NCBI RefSeq assembly: GCF_002764115.1
Contig: NZ_CP017940.1
Coordinates: 124,001 to 188,000 of the forward strand
Source: Phyllobacterium zundukense
GTDB taxonomy: Bacteria > Pseudomonadota > Alphaproteobacteria > Rhizobiales > Rhizobiaceae
Direction: 5' to 3'
DNA: 64,000 nucleotides
The translations under genes were made by a program, and so were the position numbers. How positions within the stretch are numbered: the stretch's first letter is position 1; every line of letters begins with the position of its first letter. Positions 1 through 10,587 of the stretch are shown in pieces. The notes under the pieces were generated by a model. It was not told where the DNA came from and searched no databases. It saw nothing but the letters and a program-made list of their open reading frames with translations.

Positions 1-1
1 T

Positions 2-811
2 ACGGAAGAGCGCCGCCGCTACCTCAATGCGCGCGCTACAGTCGGGACCTTGCTGCGGCTGAAAGCCGTGCCTGTGATCAATGAAAATGACACAGTAGCC
101 ACCACCGAAATTCGTTACGGTGACAATGACCGGCTTGCGGCACGCGTCGCGACCATGATGGGTGCGGATCTGTTGATCCTGCTTTCCGATATCGATGGGC
201 TCTATACGGCTCCACCGCACCAGAATCCTGATGCGCAATTCCTGCCTGTCGTCGAGGCGATCACGCCGGAAATCGAGGCGATGGCTGGAGCGGCTGCGTC
301 GGAATATTCACGCGGTGGCATGAAGACCAAGCTCGACGCCGGCAAGATCGCCAATGCAGCGGGCACGGCCATGATCATCGCATCGGGCACGCGCTTCAAT
401 CCGCTGGCGGCGATCGACAAAGGTGAGCGCTCCACACTTTTCAAGGCAAGCTCGACGCCAGTTAACGCCTGGAAGACGTGGATATCCGGTAATCTTGAGC
501 CATCAGGGCGGCTGGTGATCGACGAGGGCGCTCTGGTTGCGCTGAAGTCCGGGAAGTCACTGCTCGCCGCAGGTGTGCGCGAAGTCGCCGGCCAGTTCAT
601 GCGAGGCGACACCGTTGCGGTCTATGGTCCCGATGGACGCGAGGCGGCGCGCGGCCTTGTTGCCTATGATGCAGCAGATGCTACAAAAATTGCCGGGCGC
701 AAGACCAATGAGATTGCGACAATTCTCGGTTATGATGCGCGTTCCGCGATCATTCATCGCGACGATCTGGTGGTGCGTGCGGCAAGGCGCGTGGCCACCG
801 CCAAGGAGTGA
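2..811 (+). CDS. proB: Glutamate 5-kinase, 5' end cut by window
   Basis: ATP-dependent phosphorylation of glutamate to glutamyl-5-phosphate, the first step of proline synthesis in the cytoplasm. The reading frame is open from base 2, so roughly the first 110 residues lie outside the window; 269 residues are visible. Seen: the conserved [10 protein letters not shown] segment, the kinase-core motif [10 protein letters not shown] and the [17 protein letters not shown] stretch, followed from about residue 165 of the visible part by a C-terminal PUA-type domain, as in full-length bacterial ProB. It ends 3 bases before proA, so the two are almost certainly co-transcribed. Upstream genes cannot be seen. 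Confidence 0.96.
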   Translation, partial: TEERRRYLNARATVGTLLRLKAVPVINENDTVATTEIRYGDNDRLAARVATMMGADLLILLSDIDGLYTAPPHQNPDAQFLPVVEAITPEIEAMAGAAASEYSRGGMKTKLDAGKIANAAGTAMIIASGTRFNPLAAIDKGERSTLFKASSTPVNAWKTWISGNLEPSGRLVIDEGALVALKSGKSLLAAGVREVAGQFMRGDTVAVYGPDGREAARGLVAYDAADATKIAGRKTNEIATILGYDARSAIIHRDDLVVRAARRVATAKE

Positions 812-814
812 ACG

Positions 815-2098
815 ATGTTGAGACGAGTGGATGCAGAGCAATCCGTTGCGGAATTGATGGCCGATATCGGTCGTAAGGCGCGCGCAGCTGCACAGCCACT
901 ATCCATCGCGCCTCCAGACCAGAAAACGGCGGCTCTCTTGGCCATGGCCGACGCGATCGATCGCCGCAGCGCCGAAATCCTTACGGCGAACAAGCGCGAT
1001 ATGGCAAACGGCTTGGAAGCGGGCATGGCTGCTTCCCTCCTCGACCGGCTGAAGCTCGACGACAAGCGTATCGCCGGCATTTCGGAAAGCATCCGCACGA
1101 TCGCCGAGCTTAAGGATCCAGTTGGAGATATCATTGCCGAATGGGATCGCCCCAATGGTCTGCACATCGAGCGCGTGCGCACACCGCTCGGTGTCATCGG
1201 GGTGATTTACGAGAGCCGTCCAAACGTGACGGCAGATGCAGGTGCGCTTTGCCTCAAATCCGGCAATGCGGTGATCCTGCGCGGCGGCTCGGATTCGATC
1301 CATTCGTCGAATGCCATTTGCGAGGCTCTGTTGGAAGGCCTTGAAGTTTCTGGCCTGCCGAAGGATGCGATCCAACTGGTCCCGACCACGGATCGTGCGG
1401 CGGTTGGCGAAATGCTCAAAGGTCTTGGGGGCAATCTCGATGTGATCATTCCGCGCGGCGGCAAAAGCCTTGTGGCGCGTGTACAATCGGAAGCCCGAGT
1501 GCCGGTCTTTGCCCATCTGGAGGGGCTCTGCCATCTCTACATAGATGCCTCTGCTGATCTTGCCATGGCACGCAAGATCGCGGTGAACGCGAAAATGCGC
1601 CGGACGGGGGTTTGCGGCTCTGCCGAAACACTTCTCGTCGATAGGCTCATCGCGCCATCGCATCTGGTGCCCTTGCTCGAGGATCTGCGTGCAGCAGGCT
1701 GCGAAATTCGCGGCGACAGCGCAGTGACCGAGCTCTTTGCTGACGCCAAACGCGCTACGGATGAAGATTGGTCGACGGAATATCTGGATGCGATCATCTC
1801 GGTAAAGCTGGTCGACGGCATCGGCGGCGCGATCGGACATATCAATCACTATTCGTCGCATCATACGGAAGCCGTGATCGCCGAGGATTTGCATGTCGTG
1901 GAGCGGTTTTTCAACGAGATCGACTCGGCCATTCTCCTGCACAATGCCTCGACGCAATTTGCCGATGGCGGCGAATTTGGCATGGGTGCCGAGATCGGCA
2001 TTGCCACAGGCAAGATGCATGCGCGGGGGCCCGTCGGTGTTGAACAATTGACTTCATTCAAGTACCGCGTACGCGGTAATGGTCAGACGCGTCCGTGA
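815..2098 (+). CDS. proA: Gamma-glutamyl phosphate reductase
   Basis: NADPH-dependent reduction of glutamyl-5-phosphate to glutamate-5-semialdehyde, second step of proline synthesis. The 427-residue length is normal for ProA. Motifs seen: [19 protein letters not shown], the RGG loop, and the catalytic cysteine in RTGVCGSAE at residue 267. ATG is 3 bases after the proB stop, so translation is probably coupled, and the stop overlaps the GTG proposed for nadD. ProB and ProA commonly act together because the acyl phosphate intermediate is labile. The identification is secure. Confidence 0.97.
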   Translation: MLRRVDAEQSVAELMADIGRKARAAAQPLSIAPPDQKTAALLAMADAIDRRSAEILTANKRDMANGLEAGMAASLLDRLKLDDKRIAGISESIRTIAELKDPVGDIIAEWDRPNGLHIERVRTPLGVIGVIYESRPNVTADAGALCLKSGNAVILRGGSDSIHSSNAICEALLEGLEVSGLPKDAIQLVPTTDRAAVGEMLKGLGGNLDVIIPRGGKSLVARVQSEARVPVFAHLEGLCHLYIDASADLAMARKIAVNAKMRRTGVCGSAETLLVDRLIAPSHLVPLLEDLRAAGCEIRGDSAVTELFADAKRATDEDWSTEYLDAIISVKLVDGIGGAIGHINHYSSHHTEAVIAEDLHVVERFFNEIDSAILLHNASTQFADGGEFGMGAEIGIATGKMHARGPVGVEQLTSFKYRVRGNGQTRP

Positions 2099-2751
2099 TA
2101 ATAAAACAGGCGCTGCGAGCGAGCTTCCCCGGCGTCAGCGAAGCGCATTTGCGCATGCCTTTCGTTGAAAAGGGGATGACGGTCGGCTTGTTTGGCGGTT
2201 CCTTCAATCCACCGCATGCGGGTCATGCACTTGTTGCCGAAATCGCGCTGCGACGCCTGAAGCTCGACCAGCTCTGGTGGATCGTCACCCCGGGTAATCC
2301 GCTCAAGGACACACGCCATCTGGCGCCTCTGGCCGAACGCCTGGTACGCTGTGAAGCCCTCATACATGATCCGCGAATAAAGATCACTGCTTTCGAGGCG
2401 GCCCACCAAATTCGCTATACCGCGGATACGCTTGCAATGATAAAGGCGCGTAATCCGGGCGTGCATTTTGTCTGGATCATGGGGGCTGACAATCTCGCGG
2501 ATTTTCACCGCTGGCAGCGTTGGCAGAAGATCGCGCTTACTTTCCCCATTGCAGTCATCGACCGGCCAGGATCGACACTGGCGTTCCTTTCGTCGCGCAT
2601 GGCAAAGACATTCGACTACGCGCGGATCGACGAGACCGACGCACCGATGCTTGCCCGCTCGAAGGCGCCAGCCTGGACATTCATTCATGGACCAAGGTCA
2701 TCGTTGTCGTCGACCGACATTCGCAACGGAGCGGCGAAACCCAAAGGCTAA
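2095..2751 (+). CDS. nadD: Nicotinate-nucleotide adenylyltransferase
   Basis: Adenylates nicotinate mononucleotide to deamido-NAD in NAD synthesis. The nucleotidyltransferase signature [14 protein letters not shown] begins near residue 31 of this frame and the C-terminal SSTDIRNG matches the second signature of the family. The start is uncertain: GTG at 2095 overlaps the proA stop by 4 bases, but in-frame ATGs at 2155 and 2176 sit much closer to the conserved core, and the intervening residues are not obviously conserved. Position after proA suggests one transcript, with rsfS and rlmH following as in many alphaproteobacteria. Confidence 0.93.
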   Translation: MIIKQALRASFPGVSEAHLRMPFVEKGMTVGLFGGSFNPPHAGHALVAEIALRRLKLDQLWWIVTPGNPLKDTRHLAPLAERLVRCEALIHDPRIKITAFEAAHQIRYTADTLAMIKARNPGVHFVWIMGADNLADFHRWQRWQKIALTFPIAVIDRPGSTLAFLSSRMAKTFDYARIDETDAPMLARSKAPAWTFIHGPRSSLSSTDIRNGAAKPKG

Positions 2752-2914
2752 CGATTGCGTTACAAGCTGCGTATGACTTACTTCGATATGACGTCTTGAA
2801 AGTGTCATGCGACTCTGCCTATCTTAAAAGCGTGCAGTAAGAATACAGACTGCGGCGCGTTGTTCTTAAGGGAAAGGAAATACACTGAGAACAGCATTTC
2901 AGAAGAAGGATGCC

Positions 2915-3298
2915 TTGGCACCTTCAACGGCGGAGATGAACGGAATCAATTCCGTATCTCTTGCCCTCCAGTCAGTCCTTGCCAGTCTCGAAGACTCCAA
3001 GGCTGAAAACATTGTCCCCATCGACCTTCGAGGCAAGTCCGTCATCGGTGACCATATGGTTATCGCGTCGGGACGTTCGCATCGTCATGTGACGGCGGTC
3101 GCGGACCAGCTTTTGCGCGCTCTGAAAGAGAACGGGCATGGCAATGGCGTGAAGGTCGAAGGTCTAGCCAGCGGTGACTGGGTGCTGATCGACACGGGCG
3201 ATATCATCATCCATATTTTCCGCCCCGAAGTACGCGAGTTCTACAACATCGAAAAGATGTGGCAGGCTCCCGAACTAGACGGAGAGACCGTGCATTAA
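2915..3298 (+). CDS. rsfS: Ribosomal silencing factor RsfS
   Basis: RsfS (Iojap family) binds ribosomal protein L14 on the large subunit and blocks subunit joining when nutrients are scarce. The protein shows the family core: a VPIDLRGKSVIGDHMVIASGRS-like stretch, HVTAVADQLL, and GDWVLIDTGDIIIHIF followed by REFYNIEKMW near the C-terminus. The 127-residue frame begins with TTG at 2915; ATG at 2936 is in frame and equally plausible (120 residues). Lies between nadD and rlmH, the usual neighbourhood. A 163-base gap upstream suggests it may have its own promoter. Confidence 0.94.
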   Translation: MAPSTAEMNGINSVSLALQSVLASLEDSKAENIVPIDLRGKSVIGDHMVIASGRSHRHVTAVADQLLRALKENGHGNGVKVEGLASGDWVLIDTGDIIIHIFRPEVREFYNIEKMWQAPELDGETVH

Positions 3299-3422
3299 TC
3301 GAACGATCGGGACGCTCGGGCCGGGAGGCTGGTGAACGTTCTGAACGTTGACATATCTTGGGCCGGTGGCTGATCGGTTCGAATGTTTTCGGGTCGAACA
3401 GTCCCGGATACTGGAGAGTGCC

Positions 3423-3905
3423 ATGCGTATCACTGTTTTTGCCGTGGGCCGGATGAAATCTGGCCCCGAACGGGAATTGGCAGGCCGCTATTTTGACCGC
3501 CTGAAAAAGACCGGTACCCCGCTTGGCCTCGAATTCTCCTCCGTCACTGAAATTTCTGAAAGCCGCGCTCAGCAGCCGGAATTACGCAAGCAGGAAGAAT
3601 CCTCCAAGGTTCTCGAAGCGCTGGATCAGGGCGGAGTTCTTGTCCTGCTCGATGAGCGCGGCAAGACGATGCCTTCCGAAGCTTTCGCCCAAGCTATTGC
3701 GCGATTTCGCGACGCGGGCAAACGCCAGCTTCTCGTAGCCATCGGCGGACCGGATGGACACGACGCGTCTCTGCGCGACCGCGCCGACCTTGTTCTCGCG
3801 CTCGGCGCCATGACATGGCCGCATCAGATCGTCCGCATCCTTGTTGCGGAACAGCTTTACCGCACAACGACGATCCTCTCAGGACATCCCTATCACCGGG
3901 TGTGA
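3423..3905 (+). CDS. rlmH: 23S rRNA pseudouridine-1915 N3-methyltransferase
   Basis: SPOUT-class methyltransferase that methylates pseudouridine 1915 in helix 69 of 23S rRNA using S-adenosylmethionine. The ATG at 3423 gives 160 residues, close to the usual length, and begins MRITVFAVGRMK as expected; the open frame runs further upstream to 3348, but those residues do not resemble the family. Seen: the knot-forming C-terminal region with AIGGPDGHD, LGAMTWPHQ and the terminal GHPYHR motif. Last member of the conserved nadD-rsfS-rlmH block. Confidence 0.95.
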   Translation: MRITVFAVGRMKSGPERELAGRYFDRLKKTGTPLGLEFSSVTEISESRAQQPELRKQEESSKVLEALDQGGVLVLLDERGKTMPSEAFAQAIARFRDAGKRQLLVAIGGPDGHDASLRDRADLVLALGAMTWPHQIVRILVAEQLYRTTTILSGHPYHRV

Positions 3906-4073
3906 GCTCATTCAGCCCTCGTTCATACCCGGCTACCGATAACAGCGATCTGACGATCATTACGAAAATATAATGATCTCAATGCTTTTCGGGCGAACCC
4001 CTCATCTCTATTTCTTGATAACATGCATCAAGATGAGTGCTCATCGTCTGCGCAACAAGATGGAACGGGTTAG

Positions 4074-5375
4074 ATGAACGAGACAGCCAGAACAGCCAAG
4101 CCGGACAAGGCGTCGCCCGATACGTCCAATGTCACATTTATACCGGGGGCTGTTCCGCCAGGACGAAAGAAACGGCGCTCGCGTCTATGGGTATGGCTGC
4201 CTGTTGTCCTCGTCGCGGCAGGTACTGGCTATTATGCGTGGAGCCAATACAAAGCCTCTATATCGACCGCCGCGGTGGTAACGCAGGCTGTTGTGCGCGG
4301 CGACATCGAGAACGCCGTGACTGCTGTTGGGACGCTCGATTCGATCAAGTCAGTTGATGCCGGTGCGCAGGTTTCCGGACAGTTGAAGGTGTTGCATGTC
4401 GCTATCGGTGACAAGGTCACGCAGAACCAGCTGATTGGCGAGATTGATCCCGCTACTATCCAGAACCGGATTGAAATCGACCAGGCGGAACTTGCCAATC
4501 TTCTGGCGCAGCTCGTCTCCAAGAAAGCACAGCTTGTGCTGAAGCAGGCCAACATCGACCGGCAGCGTAACCTAGTGGCGACGCGCAGTGTTTCGCAGTC
4601 GACCCTTGATCAGGCCGTCGCGGATCTTGCGGCAGCCGAGGCCGATGTGAATGCCCTGGAGGCGCAGATCCGCAAACAAAAGGCGACGCTTGATGGCGAT
4701 GAGGTGGATCTCGGCTACACGAAGATCTACGCACCGATGGCCGGCACCATTGCGGCAGTTCCGGTCAAGGAAGGCCAGACGCTGAATGCGAGCCAGACCG
4801 CGCCGACCATCGTCACGATTGCCGATCTCTCGACTATGACGGTCAAGGCGCAGGTTTCGGAAGCGGACGTCAGCAAGCTCAAGATCGGTATGGATGCCTA
4901 TTTCACGCTGCTGGGTCAACCGGGCAAGCGCTATACCGGCAAGTTGCGGCAGATACAGCCAACGCCGGATATCGAAAACAACGTCGTTCTTTACTACGCG
5001 CTGTTTGACGTCCCCAATCCTGACGGTGATTTGATGATCTCGATGAGTGCCCAGGTGTTCTTCGTGCAATCGGCCGCTAAGAATGTGCTGGTCGTGCCAA
5101 GTGCCGCTATTCACTCCACGAGCGGTTCGCGTCGCGAAGCGGCCGATGGTGCACCGCGCAAGGCCGAAGTTGCCGTGGTCACCTCTTCCGGTGCGACTGA
5201 GATGCGGGAAGTCGAGGTTGGCATCCGCAACCGCGTCAATGCCGAGATCAAGAGCGGTCTGAAAGAAGGCGACCTGGTTGTCGTTGGATCGGGGAGCGAT
5301 GGCGATGCAACAACGACGACCCGTGGTACCGGCAATCGTTCGCAACGCGGCATGCGCATGCCGCCGATGTTCTAA
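4074..5375 (+). CDS. macA: MacA-like periplasmic adaptor of ABC efflux pump
   Basis: Periplasmic membrane-fusion protein that would bridge the MacB ABC transporter to an outer-membrane channel. 433 residues: a cytoplasmic tail rich in R/K (residues 31-37), one membrane segment at about 38-57, a barrel-sandwich hybrid domain split around a long coiled coil with QLVSKKAQL and Q/L-rich heptads (about 135-205), then beta-barrel and membrane-proximal domains. It ends 3 bases before the ABC gene, so the two form an operon. No TolC-like gene is nearby, so the channel would have to be encoded elsewhere. The substrate cannot be told from sequence. Family call is firm; the exact name MacA is by similarity. 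Confidence 0.85.
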   Translation: MNETARTAKPDKASPDTSNVTFIPGAVPPGRKKRRSRLWVWLPVVLVAAGTGYYAWSQYKASISTAAVVTQAVVRGDIENAVTAVGTLDSIKSVDAGAQVSGQLKVLHVAIGDKVTQNQLIGEIDPATIQNRIEIDQAELANLLAQLVSKKAQLVLKQANIDRQRNLVATRSVSQSTLDQAVADLAAAEADVNALEAQIRKQKATLDGDEVDLGYTKIYAPMAGTIAAVPVKEGQTLNASQTAPTIVTIADLSTMTVKAQVSEADVSKLKIGMDAYFTLLGQPGKRYTGKLRQIQPTPDIENNVVLYYALFDVPNPDGDLMISMSAQVFFVQSAAKNVLVVPSAAIHSTSGSRREAADGAPRKAEVAVVTSSGATEMREVEVGIRNRVNAEIKSGLKEGDLVVVGSGSDGDATTTTRGTGNRSQRGMRMPPMF

Positions 5376-5378
5376 GCC

Positions 5379-7322
5379 GTGACCGCTATTATTTCGCTCA
5401 AGGATATCAGCAAGACCTACTATAATGGCGATCTCGCCGTTGAGGTCCTGCATGGCATTTCGCTCGATATCGAGGCGGGTGAGTTCGTCGCGATCATTGG
5501 GCAATCCGGCTCTGGCAAGTCGACGCTGATGAATATTCTTGGCTGTCTCGACAAGCCGACCAGTGGCAACTATCTGCTCGACGGCGAACATGTATCCGGT
5601 TTTGAGCCAGACGAACTCGCGGGGTTAAGGCGGCGCACCTTTGGTTTCGTCTTCCAGAGCTATAATCTGATACCGACGGCCAGCGCGCAGGAAAATGTCG
5701 AGGTCCCTGCAGTTTATGCGGGTGCATCCGCGCGCGACAGGCACGACCGGGCTGAGGCGCTTCTCAGTTCGCTGAAGCTCGGCGACAGGCTGGACCATCG
5801 CCCCAATCAACTTTCCGGCGGTCAGCAACAGCGTGTTTCCATTGCGCGGGCGCTGATGAATGGCGGGCGCATCATCCTTGCCGACGAACCAACCGGCGCC
5901 CTTGACAGCCAGAGCGGCGAAGAGGTGATGGCGCTCTTGCGCAGCATGAACGAAAGCGGCCATACGATCATCGTCATCACGCATTCGCGTGAAGTTGCCG
6001 AACAGGCCGACCGGCTGATCGAGCTGCGCGATGGCCGCGTCATTTCTGACCGCACCAAGAAGCGGAGAAGCAATCCGGAGGCCGCTTCAGGACTTAAACA
6101 AAAGGCGGTTGAAGGTGTTGCAGCGATTGCCGATGTAACGGAAGCTATCAAGATGGCTATTCGTGCACTGCGCGCCAATTTATTCCGCACGATACTCACT
6201 CTGCTCGGCATCGTCATTGGCGTGGGGTCCGTGGTAGCCATGCTGGCCATCGGTACCGGGGCGCAGAATTCAGTGCTGGATCGCATTTCGTCGATGGGCT
6301 CGGACCTCCTCGTCGTTCGACCGAATATGGCCAACTTCCGGGGTGGCACAGGCGGTAGCGTCGTCACGCTGATCCCGGCCGACGCCGATGCCATTCTCGA
6401 GCTGCCGAATGTTGCGTTTGCGGTGCCGGAATTGACCAGTACTGTAACGGTACGCTACGGCAATATCGATTATCAAACCTCCGCCAACGGCACCGTGCCG
6501 CAGTTTCCGGTGGCCAAATCCTGGAAAATCGGCAAAGGCGAGTTCATCAACCAGGATGATATGGACGCGTATGCGCCAGTGGCCGTGCTCGGTCGGACGG
6601 TGGAGAAGACCCTCTTTCCCGACGGAACAAGTCCACTCGGCAAATATGTGCTGGTGAACAAGATTCCATTCCAGATCATCGGTGTGATGAGCGAAATGGG
6701 GGCTGGACCAGGCGGCAATGATCAGGACGATACGATCGTCGTTCCGTTGACGACCGGAAGCATGCGGCTTTTCGGTCAGCGCAATGTGCGTTCCATCACG
6801 GTTCAGGTGAAAGATGGCGGCGCCATCGACGCAACGCAGGAGACGATCCAAGCGCTGCTTGATCGGCGTCACAAGAAGCAGGATACGCAAATCACCAACA
6901 TGGCCTCGATACGTGAGGCGGTGACAGAGACATCCAACACGCTGAAGCTTTTCCTTGGTGCTGTGGCAGCAATTTCGCTGCTTGTTGGCGGTATTGGGGT
7001 GATGAACATCATGCTGGTCAGCGTCAGCGAAAGGACCCGCGAAATCGGTGTCCGCATGGCGACAGGCGCGCGCCAGCGCGATATCCTGTTGCAGTTCATT
7101 ATAGAGGCGCTTGTAGTTTCTGCTATCGGTGGCGCGATTGGTGTGGTGGCAGGGCTTGGAACGGGCGTGCTTGCCAAGGTCCTCGGCGCGCCGATCAGCT
7201 TCACAGTCGGACCTGTGGCGCTGGCATTCGCTTGCTCGTTCCTGACGGGATTGGTTTTCGGCTATCTGCCGGCTCGAAACGCTTCAAGGCTCCAGCCGGC
7301 AGTTGCTCTCAGCTCCGAATAG
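5379..7322 (+). CDS. macB: MacB-like ABC transporter, ATPase fused to permease
   Basis: Mechanotransmission-type ABC transporter that would drive efflux through the MacA-like adaptor. 647 residues, GTG start. N-terminal ATPase domain with Walker [10 protein letters not shown] (residues 41-49), LSGGQQQR signature, and Walker [11 protein letters not shown]; then one membrane helix near residues 265-290, a large periplasmic domain, and three C-terminal helices around [16 protein letters not shown]. This topology is that of MacB. Immediately follows macA (3-base gap). It could export macrolides, lipopeptides, siderophores or a peptide. Confidence 0.88.
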   Translation: MTAIISLKDISKTYYNGDLAVEVLHGISLDIEAGEFVAIIGQSGSGKSTLMNILGCLDKPTSGNYLLDGEHVSGFEPDELAGLRRRTFGFVFQSYNLIPTASAQENVEVPAVYAGASARDRHDRAEALLSSLKLGDRLDHRPNQLSGGQQQRVSIARALMNGGRIILADEPTGALDSQSGEEVMALLRSMNESGHTIIVITHSREVAEQADRLIELRDGRVISDRTKKRRSNPEAASGLKQKAVEGVAAIADVTEAIKMAIRALRANLFRTILTLLGIVIGVGSVVAMLAIGTGAQNSVLDRISSMGSDLLVVRPNMANFRGGTGGSVVTLIPADADAILELPNVAFAVPELTSTVTVRYGNIDYQTSANGTVPQFPVAKSWKIGKGEFINQDDMDAYAPVAVLGRTVEKTLFPDGTSPLGKYVLVNKIPFQIIGVMSEMGAGPGGNDQDDTIVVPLTTGSMRLFGQRNVRSITVQVKDGGAIDATQETIQALLDRRHKKQDTQITNMASIREAVTETSNTLKLFLGAVAAISLLVGGIGVMNIMLVSVSERTREIGVRMATGARQRDILLQFIIEALVVSAIGGAIGVVAGLGTGVLAKVLGAPISFTVGPVALAFACSFLTGLVFGYLPARNASRLQPAVALSSE

Positions 7323-7327
7323 GCGGA

Positions 7328-7705
7328 TTAAAAGTCCAGTTCGAATTCAACGCCATCGTTTCGTCTGCGCCGAGGATAGTAATCGTCGCCACCGCGTGGT
7401 GGGTAACGGTCATCCCAACCACTATCCCTGTCGCGCCAACGTGGCCGGCCGCCTGAATCCGCGAAAACTGCTGCGCAACCTCGATCGACCCAGATTGTAC
7501 CTCGCTGAAATCCCCAAGTATCGCCGGCAATGCAAGGAGACTTCGAAAGCTGCCGTGTGATGCGCGGACGGCGCATATCAGTATCGCATTCCCTGTATTT
7601 GAATTTGCGCGATTCACATTTGACGGCATTCTGTGCCTGGGCAGGCTCCGATATGAACTGTGCGCCACCAAGGGCAATCGCAAATGCCAGGATATATCGG
7701 TACAT
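7328..7705 (-). CDS. Small secreted DUF3011-like protein
   Basis: Unknown function. The ATG at 7705 gives 125 residues starting MYRYILAFAIALGG, a signal peptide with likely cleavage after AQA; a frame extension upstream to 7813 has no signal sequence and lies before a good ribosome site (GGAGAGG), so it was rejected. The mature part contains CESRKFKYRECDTD, RQLSKSPC, and GTIWVDRGCAAVFA, a cysteine and tryptophan pattern that I recognise as DUF3011. The C-terminus is low-complexity and rich in R, D, Y and P. It faces macB tail to tail with 5 bases between. Confidence 0.72.
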   Translation of the reverse strand: MYRYILAFAIALGGAQFISEPAQAQNAVKCESRKFKYRECDTDMRRPRITRQLSKSPCIAGDTWGFQRGTIWVDRGCAAVFADSGGRPRWRDRDSGWDDRYPPRGGDDYYPRRRRNDGVEFELDF

Positions 7706-7822
7706 TTTTCCTCTCCGATATGATTCGTGCCCACCATTATGTGCATTATTTGAAGCCGAAGGGGTCAAATTTGTTCCGTGCTGGTTAATCAAATTTTTGC
7801 TTTCATTTGTCACAAGCGGTGT

Positions 7823-8704
7823 TCAGGAAAATCGGCCGGTCTCACTGTTCACCAGATCGGAAATGAAGCTGGATACGGCCGTGATGCGACGGAGTGTGCG
7901 GACGGATTCGTGATAGGCCAACCAATAGGACCGGCGGATCGTACGTTCCGGCAATACCGGGACCAGGTCGTCGTGTTCACGTGCGATGAACATGTGCAAA
8001 ATGCCAATCCCTGCACCCGCCCGCACCGCTTCGACCTGCCCAAGGGCGCTGGAAATTTCGAATGCAGGGCGCCAGTCGCGGGTGATTTCTGGTGCGTAAT
8101 TCAATGATTGACTGATGACGAGGTCGTCCACATAACCGACGAGGCGATGTTTCGAGAGTTCATCCACAGACTGTGGCGCGGGATGCTCGGCGAGATAGGA
8201 GCGGCTCGCATAGAGGCGCAGGCTGTAATCGACTAGTTTGCGTGCGACGAGACGACCTTGATCGGGCCGATCGACGGTGATGGCGATATCCGCCTCGCGC
8301 CGCGAAAGCGAAAAGGAGCGGGGGACAGGAACCAGCTGGATCTTGAGATCAGGATAGCGGGCAGTGAGCAATGCCAAGCGCGGTGCGAGGAATGTCACGC
8401 CAAATCCATCCGGCGCACCAATGCGGACTGAGCCTGAAATCGATACATCGGCGTCACCAAGCGAAGAGCGGATAGAAAGCATTTCGGCCTCCATACGTTC
8501 GGCCGAAAGCAGAAACTCCTCGCCTGCGTGGGTAAGCTCGCATCCGTTGGTGCGCCGGGTCAGGAGTTTTGTATTGAGATCGTTCTCAAGCGCTGTGAGC
8601 CGCCGTGCTACCGTGGCGTGGTTGACGCCAAGGCGCTTCGCTGCACCGAGGATTTGCCCTGAGCGCGCCACAGCCAGAAAAATACGCACGTCATCCCAGT
8701 TCAT
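7823..8704 (-). CDS. LysR-family transcriptional regulator
   Basis: 293 residues: an N-terminal winged helix-turn-helix (residues 1-60, with AAKRLGVNHATVARRLTALE) and a periplasmic-binding-protein-like effector domain. Divergent from mmsA with 132 bases between the two starts, a layout typical of LysR regulators that control the neighbouring gene and themselves. Inferred role: control of methylmalonate-semialdehyde dehydrogenase. The effector is unknown. A classical T-N11-A operator was not firmly located in the gap. Confidence 0.88.
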   Translation of the reverse strand: MNWDDVRIFLAVARSGQILGAAKRLGVNHATVARRLTALENDLNTKLLTRRTNGCELTHAGEEFLLSAERMEAEMLSIRSSLGDADVSISGSVRIGAPDGFGVTFLAPRLALLTARYPDLKIQLVPVPRSFSLSRREADIAITVDRPDQGRLVARKLVDYSLRLYASRSYLAEHPAPQSVDELSKHRLVGYVDDLVISQSLNYAPEITRDWRPAFEISSALGQVEAVRAGAGIGILHMFIAREHDDLVPVLPERTIRRSYWLAYHESVRTLRRITAVSSFISDLVNSETGRFS

Positions 8705-8836
8705 TGAGTGTCCTCCAGATATAGTGGTACTTCAATTTTCGCACAACGGATACGCTTTTGCTCGGCTTGCAATAAAGATTTTGAAGCGCGATGATAGGAC
8801 AATAGAAATCCATCAATTGCAGGGAGGTTGCTCGCA

Positions 8837-10333
8837 ATGCGTGAAGTTGGTCATTTTATCGGTGGCAAGCATGTCGCCGGAACAAGCGGTCGCACGACCG
8901 AGATTTATCAGCCCATGGACGGCACGATCCAGGGGACAGTGGCCTTGGCAACTCCAGCTGAAGTGCGTGCTGCCATCGAGGACGCAAAGGCGGCACAGCC
9001 GAAATGGGCTGCAACCAATCCCCAGCGCCGCATTCGCGTCATGCGCAAGTTCCTCGAGTTGGTCGAAGCCGAGTATGACTCGCTGGCCGAGCTTTTGGCA
9101 CGCGAGCACGGCAAGACCATTCCCGACGCCAAGGGTGATATTCAGCGCGGTCTGGAAGTGGTCGAGGTCTGCCTCGGCGCCGCGCACATGCTGAAGGGCG
9201 AGTTTTCTGACAGTGCCGGTACCGGCATCGATGTCTATTCGATGCGTCAGCCGCTCGGTGTCGTTGCAGGCATCACGCCCTTCAACTTTCCAGCGATGAT
9301 CCCCCTGTGGAAGGCCGGCCCTGCCATTATTTGCGGCAATGCCTTCATTCTGAAGCCATCGGAACGTGACCCCGGCGTGCCAATGCGGCTTGCGGAACTC
9401 TTCATCGAAGCCGGTCTTCCTGCTGGTATCTTCAATGTCGTCAATGGCGACAAGGAAGCAGTCGACGCGATTCTCGACGATCCGGACATCAAGGCCGTCG
9501 GCTTTGTCGGTTCCACGCCGATCGCCCAATACATTTACACGCGCGCTTCTGCTAACGGCAAGCGCGCCCAGTGCTTCGGCGGCGCGAAGAACCACATGAT
9601 TATCATGCCGGACGCCGACATGGACCAGACGGTCGATGCGCTGATCGGCGCGGGTTATGGTTCAGCGGGCGAACGCTGCATGGCGATTTCCGTTGCAGTA
9701 CCAGTCGGCAAGGATACGGCGGACCGTTTGGTAGAGAAGCTGATTCCGCGCGTCGAGAGCCTCAAGGTCGGTCCGTCGACCGACATGTCGGCTGATTACG
9801 GTCCAGTCGTCACCAAGCAGGCGTTGGAACGCATCCAGGGCTATGTCAATCTTGGCGTAGAGGAAGGTGCGAAACTCGTTGTTGACGGCCGCGGCTTCAA
9901 GATGCAGGGCTACGAGAACGGTTACTATATGGGCGGCTGCCTGTTCGACCATGTGACACCAGATATGCGCATCTACAAGGAAGAAATCTTCGGACCGGTT
10001 CTGGGCATCGTGCGTGCCGATACTTACGAAGATGCGATCCGCCTGCCAAATGAGCATGAATATGGCAATGGCGTTGCCATCTTCACCCGCGACGGCGATG
10101 CAGCCCGCGATTTCGCTTCGCGTGTACAGGTAGGCATGGTCGGTATCAATGTGCCGATCCCGGTTCCGATTGCTTATTACACATTCGGTGGCTGGAAAGG
10201 CTCCGGCTTCGGCGATCTCAATCAGCATGGCCCGGATGCATTCCGTTTCTACACCAAGACAAAGACCGTCACGTCACGCTGGCCTTCCGGTGTGAAAGAT
10301 GGTGCGGAATTCGTCATCCCGACGATGAAGTAA
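8837..10333 (+). CDS. mmsA: CoA-acylating methylmalonate-semialdehyde dehydrogenase
   Basis: Oxidises methylmalonate semialdehyde (valine and thymine breakdown) and malonate semialdehyde (inositol, beta-alanine) to propionyl-CoA or acetyl-CoA with NAD and CoA. ATG at 8837, preceded by GGGAGG, gives 498 residues, the usual length; a TTG at 8828 is in frame but unnecessary. Motifs: TPFNFPAMIPLWK, the nucleotide loop FVGSTPIA, and the catalytic cysteine at residue 281 in GSAGERCMAIS. An isolated gene with a divergent LysR regulator and a terminator just downstream, so a single-gene transcript is likely. Confidence 0.95.
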   Translation: MREVGHFIGGKHVAGTSGRTTEIYQPMDGTIQGTVALATPAEVRAAIEDAKAAQPKWAATNPQRRIRVMRKFLELVEAEYDSLAELLAREHGKTIPDAKGDIQRGLEVVEVCLGAAHMLKGEFSDSAGTGIDVYSMRQPLGVVAGITPFNFPAMIPLWKAGPAIICGNAFILKPSERDPGVPMRLAELFIEAGLPAGIFNVVNGDKEAVDAILDDPDIKAVGFVGSTPIAQYIYTRASANGKRAQCFGGAKNHMIIMPDADMDQTVDALIGAGYGSAGERCMAISVAVPVGKDTADRLVEKLIPRVESLKVGPSTDMSADYGPVVTKQALERIQGYVNLGVEEGAKLVVDGRGFKMQGYENGYYMGGCLFDHVTPDMRIYKEEIFGPVLGIVRADTYEDAIRLPNEHEYGNGVAIFTRDGDAARDFASRVQVGMVGINVPIPVPIAYYTFGGWKGSGFGDLNQHGPDAFRFYTKTKTVTSRWPSGVKDGAEFVIPTMK

Positions 10334-10354
10334 TATCAAACGGAATATCGGTAT

Positions 10355-10392
10355 AAAAAAGGGGCCGCAGCAGTTATGCCACGGCCCTTTTG
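10355..10392 (+). terminator. Rho-independent terminator after mmsA
   Basis: A G-run stem (AAAAGGGGCCG) pairs with CGGCCCTTTT across a short loop, followed by T-rich sequence. Placed 22 bases after the mmsA stop. Confidence 0.7.
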
Positions 10393-10587
10393 CTTGAAGT
10401 TCGGATGAAACATCCCCACGTCATATATGTAGATGGAATCGGCATTCTGGCCGGTTTTGTTGACAGGAACCGAAACTCGGAAAGGAGCGAGACGGTGCGT
10501 ACGAAACGACAAGCTGTCATCCTTCCGGTATACTGAGCGCAGAAACGCGCCTCTGTTGCCGGCTCGGAGCGGCCAAGGAGGTGCGTT

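Noticed and set aside
899..2047. Long open frame of 382 codons on the minus strand
   Set aside because: Shadow of proA; no family resemblance and no upstream ribosome site. Long antisense frames are common in high-GC genomes.
4572..5591. 339-codon minus-strand frame across macA and macB
   Set aside because: Lies wholly inside clear macA and macB coding sequence and has the composition of an antisense frame.
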